From a virus: DNA of 35,901 nt. The number at the start of each line of letters is the position of its first letter. Position 1 is the first letter of the stretch. The position numbers were made by a program, and so were the translations under genes. Below the pieces are notes generated by a model. The model had not been told where the DNA came from. It was given only the letters and a program-made list of their open reading frames with translations, and searched no databases. Below, in pieces: positions 29,997 to 35,901 of the stretch. The DNA lies in the IMG/VR virus record IMGVR_UViG_3300030616_000055, positions 1-35,901 of that record, one strand, 5' to 3'.

Positions 29997-30944
29997 TTAC
30001 CAGCGACCGCCATCTTTGACAGTTTTAGCATTGCCTTTTACAAAAGAAGGGCTGACAAATATAGTTTGACCTTTTTTATTTTTAAATCTATCGCTTGACA
30101 AATACCTAAAATGTCCACGGCGTAAATGTGGTGAAACGTCTCTTGACGAATGAATATAACTCCTTATTTGATCTGATATTTTTATAGTATTTGAATTTTC
30201 TTCAATAATTTCATGAGGTGGGCCGTCAACAATATATTCAGGAAAAGTATGTTGATATATAATGCAATTTATTGCAAATTTTATCCTTTTAAAGTCTTCA
30301 TTCCTCAAATTTCCGTTTGATTGATTTTCTGTATTTAATTCAAATAAAAATTTATCAGACATTTCAAATTTACTTGATACTTGACCATCAAAAACTGTAA
30401 TCCAAAGAGGATATTCTACATCATTACCTTCGAGAAAAGATACATGAACTATTTCAGATCTTTTTTTGTGTTTTGTGTGAATAAAAAATATTCCAACGTA
30501 ATTTTCATCATTTTCTTTATATGCAATTTGATCATCATTTAAAAATTTATCATCAACGTTTTTATTGTTATAGTTTCTTAATCCTAAATCATTAAATATA
30601 CTTATTAACTCTGATTCTTTTAAATTTATAGATGTGTTTTCAAAGAAAATAGATAAATCTTTATTTTCAATAAAAAAATGTTTTATACTTTCGGAAAGTG
30701 CTGTTTGCAAAACAATATTTAAAGCCCATGCGTGCCATTGGCCTTCTACTGTATTTAATGAATAATAATAGTCAAAAGATTCTTGATATTCATATAATGC
30801 TTTATTTTTATTTTTTAGTAAATCTTTTTTTAATTGTGCTAATTCTGGACAAATTACTTTGCTAAACTTTGACTTAGCAATATCAGATTTTTTTATTAGT
30901 TCTATATTTTTTTGTCTTTTATTTTTTCTCTTTTTTGATTTCAT
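29997..30944 (-). CDS. Protein with AcrVA2-like C-terminal motif
   Basis: This 315-residue protein has a lysine-rich N terminus (MKSKKRKNKRQKNIELIKK), a helical middle and a C-terminal signature SPHLRRGHFRYLSSD followed by KGQTIFVSPSFVKGNAK. That ending resembles the 'PHIRRGHWH...W.P..FVN' end of the anti-CRISPR AcrVA2 from Moraxella, as I recall it, and of many phage proteins of unknown function. The N-terminal and central parts are not recognisably AcrVA2. I chose the ATG at 30944 with GGAGG nine bases upstream; a longer frame would start inside the preceding gene. It lies downstream of a promoter at 31240 and overlaps the upstream 87-residue gene by 26 bases. An inhibitor of host defence is possible, not shown. 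Confidence 0.6.
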   Translation of the reverse strand: MKSKKRKNKRQKNIELIKKSDIAKSKFSKVICPELAQLKKDLLKNKNKALYEYQESFDYYYSLNTVEGQWHAWALNIVLQTALSESIKHFFIENKDLSIFFENTSINLKESELISIFNDLGLRNYNNKNVDDKFLNDDQIAYKENDENYVGIFFIHTKHKKRSEIVHVSFLEGNDVEYPLWITVFDGQVSSKFEMSDKFLFELNTENQSNGNLRNEDFKRIKFAINCIIYQHTFPEYIVDGPPHEIIEENSNTIKISDQIRSYIHSSRDVSPHLRRGHFRYLSSDRFKNKKGQTIFVSPSFVKGNAKTVKDGGRW

Positions 30945-31182
30945 GTAAAAAATCCTCCATAACATTAGTAATCCTATCAATTGAGCTTGAAACATTGTTT
31001 ATTGATTCAGCAACATTGTTAATTGATTCTCCTAATGGTGAGTTTAAATTGTATCCAGCAATAGAAACAGCAACACCCTCTAGACCTCCAGGTCCGTGAA
31101 CCGTACCCTCTGAAATTTTTGTTAAAGCATTAACTATTGGTTCAATAATTTCATTATAAATTTCTTCATAATCAATATTCAT
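30919..31182 (-). CDS. 87-residue helical protein, unknown
   Basis: This protein has an acidic N terminus (MNIDYEEIYNEIIEPIVNAL), a glycine-rich middle (HGPGGLEGVAVSIAGYNLN) and a C-terminal helix with regular repeats of SINNV and a coiled-coil pattern (ESINNVAESINNVSSSIDRI). AGAGGTG precedes the ATG. It is first behind a promoter at 31212-31240 and overlaps the AcrVA2-like gene, so the two are coexpressed and may work together. No family is recognised. Confidence 0.65.
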   Translation of the reverse strand: MNIDYEEIYNEIIEPIVNALTKISEGTVHGPGGLEGVAVSIAGYNLNSPLGESINNVAESINNVSSSIDRITNVMEDFLHEIKKEKK

Positions 31183-31211
31183 ATCAATTCACCTCTCATA
31201 ATAATATAATC

Positions 31212-31240
31212 AATATAATATATTATACTATATATGTCAA
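31212..31240 (-). promoter_or_regulatory. Leftward promoter before 87-residue gene
   Basis: On the minus strand TTGACA (31240-31235), a 17-base spacer and TATATT (31217-31212). The predicted start is near 31205, giving a 23-base leader with AGAGGTG before the ATG at 31182. The primase-helicase stop at 31246 is just upstream, so this is an internal promoter of the leftward operon. Confidence 0.65.
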
Positions 31241-31245
31241 TCATT

Positions 31246-33879
31246 TTATTCAAAATCTATCATCGGATCGTCATTTATTCCGAATGGATCATTTTTAATT
31301 TCAGAATATTTTTTTAAATTCATTTCCACCCTTAACGTTGTACATTTGTGACCCCTGCCACCATCTACAAAATAAAGGACTTCATCATTTTTAATATAAC
31401 CAGGATGTCTTTTTAATATTTTGCTATAACCAGAGCTCAAATGAGTAACTTTTTTTATAAAATCATGGTTATTTCTGATTCCAATTATATTATCATCTGA
31501 GTTTATAAATCCATGTCGTGATAATGATAATATCAGAGCTTTTTCCATGTCTTCTGGTAAATAATCATTTGCCGGTGTGCTTTTAGTTTTTAATCTATGG
31601 TAACATTCTTGTATTGTCAATCTTTCCCTGCTATGCTCATAATAAACATCAATTTGTTTTTCAAGCAATGATTGTACGAATTCTTCAGCTTCATTCCTAT
31701 GTTCATCAGCAGGTTGATATTGATAGTATTTATTCAACATTCTTTCTATTTGCTCATCACTTGGGTTTTCCTCACCACTCCACACAACCATAAAGCAAGA
31801 GGCAAGCTGCATTTCTGCGTAACTTGCCCGATGGTCTCTTTTAGTTTTATCTCTTGCAACTGTCACTATTTTATCAGTCAATTTCATTATATTAGATAAT
31901 TGACTCCATACATATGATCTTATTTTATAACAATTTTCTTTGCTTAGTAATTCTTCTAATTGATTTTTATATTCAGTCCAAACCTCTGACTCCATATCTT
32001 TTTTAACAAAGTTTATTCTTAATATTCTATTTTCATCTTGAACATCTTCTATTGTTGGGTCAGTTGATGCAAATGCAAACATTGAGTTCATTTTATAGCT
32101 TATATATCCGCCGTCTTTTGTTCCTTTTGTGCCATCAGGAGAATCGGCTGAATAATTTGACCTCATATAATTTAATATTTCTTCAAAATTAAATTTTGCT
32201 TTTTCGGTTGTTTTCCCTGCCTCATCAAGAATAACAGGAATTGAATTTTTACCGATTTTACCTCTTAATCCTGCGGTTGTTGTTGATCCAGTGTCAAACC
32301 ATTCTCCCATTGAAAGAGGTTTCATTATTCTATTTTGTACTTCGGTTTTTCCACTTCCAGAGTTTCCAGTCAATAGCATTGCCGGCCTATATTCAAGAGC
32401 ACCGCCAAAAGCGGCAATAGAAGACCATGCAAGACACCTCACTGCATCAGCTGGAGTTTCAAACGATAAATTTAAAACAATATCTTTTATTTTTTTTCTT
32501 AATTCTTTATCGGCAGGCTCATGGTCAAGACCTGCATATACTCTATTTAATCTTAAATAAATTTTATCATAATCATGCTCGCCATAAGTTTTTTTACCGT
32601 CATGATATGATATTTTTTTTCCGTCTCTCCATGCCCCACGTCCTCTTATATTACTATCGTCATGATCTTTGATTTCAGAAAGCCTCATAACTTCATTTAT
32701 TGCATCATCCCAACTTATAGAATCTTTTCCTTTTGGAAACTCATCTTGCCAGTGCAATTTATCACATAAAAGCATTAACTTTGTTTTTGACAGTGATTCC
32801 AAATCCCACTTATAAAATCTTTCTGCTGATGATATAAAATTTGCTTTTCCATCATCTCCAATTCCCAAAATTCTATACGGCCTATTATATGTTAAACTCT
32901 CAGTTGATGAGCCGTCAACAGGTCGCTCTGGTGGTGGGGCACCGTCGCTTGACTGGGTGTCGTTGGTAGGTTTTGACGGCTCACCATCTGAGTTTTTAAC
33001 ACTTAAAATATAGCTTGTAATCTCTGCAGGTGACATTATCTCAAGAAACTGTTCTATGTCATCACCTTTTTTGTCGGTTGGGGGATTTATTATTTTCGCA
33101 TGTGTTAATTGTTTTTGAATATTTTTTGCAGCTTTTAACCCTGGCTCGTCATTATCACGCATGATATAAGTTTCTTGATTTTTTAGAAATGACCAGTCTG
33201 CTTGACCTGCTTTACCTGAACCTCCAGACCATGAAACATGATTAAATTCCGGCAGGTTTTCACGTCCGATGTCTGCACATTTTGCGCCCTCATGGATTAT
33301 GGTTGGTTTTTCGTAGTCTATAAAATTAAGGCCGTAAATAAAAACAGGTGGTTTAGTCCATTCAAGTTTTTCAGAAAACCAAAATGTAATTATTTCTTTT
33401 CGTTCACCTGCACGCTCGAATCTTACATCAAGTGCAATTGTTTCACCTGATTTATTTTTATATTTCCATGAACCTTTTATCTCACCTTTTTTGTCAGATA
33501 ACTTTTTTATTTGAGCATTGATTTTTTGTTTTTCAGTTTCATCTTCAGGAAATGGATTATATTTTATTTTTGACTCAGGTTTAGATTTTTCCTCATGTAG
33601 AATATTGAGCGTATTTCTCACATATTTTAACAGCTCGCCAAAATGTTCTTTATTGTTTGGAATATTTTCCAACATTGAACACACAGCAAAAATGTTCCAT
33701 GATTCCTGACACACCGGACACCAAAGTACGTGACCGTCATTGTTTTCGTAAAGCACGGCAGACGGTTTTTGGTCGTCGTGATTCGGGCAGCGCCATGTTT
33801 TTTTTGACTGGTCAAATTGTATATTTTTAGATCGCAGATAATCAGCGAGTCTGTTTTTTTCTGTGAGATAGTCACTCAT
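31246..33879 (-). CDS. Primase-helicase fusion
   Basis: This 877-residue protein combines primase and helicase for phage DNA replication. The N terminus holds a CHC2-like zinc site: C31, H34, C54 and C57. A Toprim-type domain spans about 190-265, with TIIHEGAKCADIG and MRDNDEPGLKAAKNI. A proline/serine-rich linker lies at about 297-335. The C-terminal ATPase has Walker A in LLTGNSGSGKTEVQ (502-509), a Walker B-like IPVILDEAGK, and ASTDP as a sensor-like motif, in the style of phage DUF927-type or SF3-related helicases. AGGA stands nine bases before the ATG. A promoter lies just after its stop for the following genes. Confidence 0.9.
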   Translation of the reverse strand: MSDYLTEKNRLADYLRSKNIQFDQSKKTWRCPNHDDQKPSAVLYENNDGHVLWCPVCQESWNIFAVCSMLENIPNNKEHFGELLKYVRNTLNILHEEKSKPESKIKYNPFPEDETEKQKINAQIKKLSDKKGEIKGSWKYKNKSGETIALDVRFERAGERKEIITFWFSEKLEWTKPPVFIYGLNFIDYEKPTIIHEGAKCADIGRENLPEFNHVSWSGGSGKAGQADWSFLKNQETYIMRDNDEPGLKAAKNIQKQLTHAKIINPPTDKKGDDIEQFLEIMSPAEITSYILSVKNSDGEPSKPTNDTQSSDGAPPPERPVDGSSTESLTYNRPYRILGIGDDGKANFISSAERFYKWDLESLSKTKLMLLCDKLHWQDEFPKGKDSISWDDAINEVMRLSEIKDHDDSNIRGRGAWRDGKKISYHDGKKTYGEHDYDKIYLRLNRVYAGLDHEPADKELRKKIKDIVLNLSFETPADAVRCLAWSSIAAFGGALEYRPAMLLTGNSGSGKTEVQNRIMKPLSMGEWFDTGSTTTAGLRGKIGKNSIPVILDEAGKTTEKAKFNFEEILNYMRSNYSADSPDGTKGTKDGGYISYKMNSMFAFASTDPTIEDVQDENRILRINFVKKDMESEVWTEYKNQLEELLSKENCYKIRSYVWSQLSNIMKLTDKIVTVARDKTKRDHRASYAEMQLASCFMVVWSGEENPSDEQIERMLNKYYQYQPADEHRNEAEEFVQSLLEKQIDVYYEHSRERLTIQECYHRLKTKSTPANDYLPEDMEKALILSLSRHGFINSDDNIIGIRNNHDFIKKVTHLSSGYSKILKRHPGYIKNDEVLYFVDGGRGHKCTTLRVEMNLKKYSEIKNDPFGINDDPMIDFE

Positions 33880-33880
33880 T

Positions 33881-34087
33881 TTATTTTATCCTATTAAAAA
33901 CACGTCTTAAAATGTATGATCTTACTATTGACACAACAGTAAAAAATAAACCGATAAATAGATTATCTTTAATCGTTGTGTGTATTCCGAAAACTGGAAA
34001 AATTACTATTTGAGCAATTACAGAAACACCGTAACCTACTATAACATTTGTAATTGATTCTATAAGTGATAATTTTTTTGATTGCAT
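33881..34087 (-). CDS. Small phage membrane protein (DUF7220-like)
   Basis: This 68-residue protein has two predicted transmembrane helices (about residues 12-31 and 43-58). The opening MQSKKLSLIESITNVIVGYG and the ending FFTVVSIVRSYILRRVFNRI are the pattern of a widespread short phage membrane protein, which I know as DUF7220, with no established role. It ends one base before the primase-helicase and begins right after the methyltransferase, so it is embedded in the replication operon. It might recruit replication proteins to the membrane; that is inference. There is no strong ribosome binding site, so translation may be coupled. Confidence 0.8.
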   Translation of the reverse strand: MQSKKLSLIESITNVIVGYGVSVIAQIVIFPVFGIHTTIKDNLFIGLFFTVVSIVRSYILRRVFNRIK

Positions 34088-35098
34088 TTAGAATAATGTC
34101 TCCTGATTTTTTTCGTCAACTTTTGATTTAATATCATTCAAGTTTTTAATAGCTTGCTTATAATAGCTTTCTTTTAACTCGATACCCATTCCTTTACGAC
34201 CCATAGAAACGGCTGCAAAGACTTCTGAGCCTACTCCCATAAAAGGAGTAAAAACAATCTCTTCAGGATTACTATATAATTCTATAGCTCTTTGAATTAC
34301 ATCAAGTTGTAATGGGTGAACGTGCTTTTCGTCATCATGATCTTTACTGTCTTTGAACGGCAAAACATTATCAATCCTTATATCATCCCAAACACTCGAA
34401 GCATATCGTTGCCATATGTAATGACTTAATTTATTACTTTTCGGTTCTGATTTATCATAAAATTCTTTATTTAGATATTTCCATAATTCATCTTCGTTAA
34501 AATTAGTCTGGTGAGAATTGTTAAACGCTTGTAAAATATTAGGCAATATTGGAGTTGAACCATAATAATTTTTTAATCCATGTTCGTGAGTTACTGGAAT
34601 TTCATTTTCACCTTTCTTTACAAATATCAATAGATAATCAGGAATAGCAGTAAAACATTGAGTAGAATCTTCTACAATCATTTTATGCATAAGGCTTTTA
34701 ACCATTGTGCGCATACGTACTTTCAAGGGCTCTTTCCATATTGTTATTCTATTTCGATAAGTAAAACCATATTTCCTATGCAGTTTTATTATTTCATGTG
34801 GTAGGTCGTAAAGTTCATGTGTTACAACACTTTCAACTATATCTTGACAGTGCACTGCGTTTATTCTACCTGGTTTAGTAACTCTTGCCATTTGTTCAAT
34901 TAAAAATTCGTATTGTTTTAAAAATCCTTCTTTAGTTGAATTATTTGAAAAATCATTTTCACTTGATGAATATTTATAAAGACCTGCGAACGGTGGGCTA
35001 TAAACTGAAAGGTCAATTGAATTATCTGGCATTTCTGAAATTACATTCATACAGTCATCGCGATATATTGCAAATTTTTCATTTGTTATTGGTTCCAT
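34088..35098 (-). CDS. DNA amino-group methyltransferase (N4-C or N6-A)
   Basis: This 336-residue protein methylates an exocyclic amino group in DNA. The catalytic motif is SPPF at residues 34-37 in LSVYSPPFAGLYKY, and the AdoMet-binding motif lies late, in FTPFMGVGSEVFAAVSMGRK followed by GMGIEL (about 282-307). SPPF before motif I gives the beta-class order; S-P-P is more common in N4-cytosine enzymes, but N6-adenine cannot be excluded. LYKYSSSENDF after the motif is typical of phage forms. AAGGAG precedes the ATG. It could guard phage DNA against restriction, together with the frameshifted cytosine enzyme. No restriction endonuclease partner is seen nearby. Confidence 0.88.
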   Translation of the reverse strand: MEPITNEKFAIYRDDCMNVISEMPDNSIDLSVYSPPFAGLYKYSSSENDFSNNSTKEGFLKQYEFLIEQMARVTKPGRINAVHCQDIVESVVTHELYDLPHEIIKLHRKYGFTYRNRITIWKEPLKVRMRTMVKSLMHKMIVEDSTQCFTAIPDYLLIFVKKGENEIPVTHEHGLKNYYGSTPILPNILQAFNNSHQTNFNEDELWKYLNKEFYDKSEPKSNKLSHYIWQRYASSVWDDIRIDNVLPFKDSKDHDDEKHVHPLQLDVIQRAIELYSNPEEIVFTPFMGVGSEVFAAVSMGRKGMGIELKESYYKQAIKNLNDIKSKVDEKNQETLF

Positions 35099-35108
35099 TT
35101 TAATCTCC

Positions 35109-35901
35109 TTATATAAAACTTGGCAAATTTATTTTATTATTTTTTTTCTTGATATTAGGTTCAATGTGTCCATGTAAATTATCATTTAACCTTTGTTGTA
35201 ATTCTATCGAGTTTTTTGTTTTCAATTCAAGTGTTTCTAAAACTCTTTCTTGACCATCTGATAAAACTAAATCAACGGTAACCGGTCTTTTCTGTCCAAA
35301 CCTGTAAAATCTTCTTATCGCCTGATAATATTGCTCATAGCTCCATGTAGGAAAATATGTTGTATGATTGCAATGTTGCCAGTTTAACCCGAAACTTGTC
35401 ATTTTTGGTTTTGTGATAATTCTCTGTATTTCACCTTTAGAAAACGCAAGTAATATTTCTTCTTTCTTATCGATATTCATTGATCCTTTTATTTCAACAG
35501 CGTCATTATCAAGTTTATTTAACAATTCACTTTCTGAATTAAAATTAGTCCAATATACAGACGTTTTACCTGTTGCAAGTTCAACAGCTTTTTCACATCT
35601 TTGCGGTATAGTTGCCTTTTGCTCTTCTCTGACTTCTGTCATTGACTTTGCATTAATATTAAAAAGTTGTATTTGACCATCAATTATGAGATTGTTTTCA
35701 TTTTTAACTTTATGAACATTTTTTATAAGTCCTGGTAAAATATATCTTTCATCACTAAATCCAATGTCAGACGGTTTTTTAATGCTCATTGACCATGAAT
35801 TTATCCATCGAAAAAAAGCATCGGTAGCGTGTGGCTTTAAATACCATTTAGTACCGATGTCTTGAGGTCTTAAAGTGTTTTCTTTATTTGAAAAATATTT
35901 G
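35109..35901 (-). CDS. SNF2-like/SF2 helicase, C-terminal part (partial)
   Basis: Only the C-terminal 263 or so residues are in the window; the frame remains open to the edge at 35901. Motifs: DIGTKWYLKPHATDAFFRW at the edge, then RRPSDLG-like KKPSDIGFSDERYILPGL, helicase motif V-like TKPKMTSFGLNWQ and motif VI QAIRRFYRFGQKRPV, the signature of SNF2-type phage helicases. The RecA1 domain with Walker A and DEAH must lie beyond the window. It is upstream of the methyltransferase and shares its operon. The probable role is ATP-dependent remodelling or unwinding of phage DNA. The C terminus is basic. Confidence 0.85.
   Translation of the reverse strand, partial: KYFSNKENTLRPQDIGTKWYLKPHATDAFFRWINSWSMSIKKPSDIGFSDERYILPGLIKNVHKVKNENNLIIDGQIQLFNINAKSMTEVREEQKATIPQRCEKAVELATGKTSVYWTNFNSESELLNKLDNDAVEIKGSMNIDKKEEILLAFSKGEIQRIITKPKMTSFGLNWQHCNHTTYFPTWSYEQYYQAIRRFYRFGQKRPVTVDLVLSDGQERVLETLELKTKNSIELQQRLNDNLHGHIEPNIKKKNNKINLPSFI

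Noticed and set aside
1-35901. Search for integrase, transposase, tRNA genes and attachment sites
   Set aside because: None seen. Mu-like tail genes do not imply Mu-like transposition, and MuA/MuB-like proteins are absent from the window.
34088-35901. Methyltransferase beside an SNF2 helicase considered as a DISARM-like or restriction system
   Set aside because: Both are common separate phage genes; no PLD nuclease, DUF1998 or restriction endonuclease partner is present.

Overview
The window holds most of a tailed, contractile-tail (myovirus-type) bacteriophage or prophage. It has an AT-rich genome with a lambda-like packaging and head module (gpA-type terminase, gpB-type portal, ClpP-fold protease/scaffold, gpD-like decoration protein, gpE-type capsid) joined to a Mu-like tail and baseplate (sheath, tube, frameshifted chaperone, tape measure, gpN, gpP, gp45, gp46, gp47, gp48). 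Candidate phage lipoproteins and a candidate spanin pair point to a host with an outer membrane. A small glycyl-radical reductase-like peptide hints at an anaerobic or facultative host. The host cannot be named from this sequence. No integrase, transposase, tRNA, rRNA or CRISPR array was seen, so lysogeny is undecided.

Layout, plus strand: terminase small and large subunits (85-2641); a small self-contained unit with its own promoter and terminator (2669-3072); gpW-like protein, portal and three predicted capsid-surface proteins (3109-6218); a lysis-type cassette inside the head genes (6252-8023); protease/scaffold, decoration and capsid genes (8114-10980); neck genes (10980-12490); sheath, tube, an embedded glycosyltransferase, chaperone and tape measure (12494-17617); baseplate and fibre genes (17614-24663). 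A phased pentanucleotide array (24705-24799) closes the module.

From 24802 to 27124, minus-strand genes encode a large predicted lipoprotein and several very small proteins. A divergent promoter region (27156-27243) faces a plus-strand VRR-NUC-type nuclease. The rest (27583-35901) is a leftward DNA-metabolism operon: SNF2-like helicase (cut by the window end), an amino-group DNA methyltransferase, a small membrane protein, a primase-helicase, a protein with an AcrVA2-like tail motif, a frameshifted cytosine methyltransferase and an SF2 helicase.

The most unusual signals are: (1) four genes whose ATG lies exactly 35-36 bases after a perfect TTGACA, with no Shine-Dalgarno sequence, predicting leaderless mRNAs; (2) a 44-residue free-standing ORF carrying the glycyl-radical motif of anaerobic ribonucleotide reductase in the lysis cassette; (3) a 22-bp promoter/operator shared by two distant small units; (4) a 95-bp array of in-phase pentamers. 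Family assignments are by reading protein sequence without database searches.
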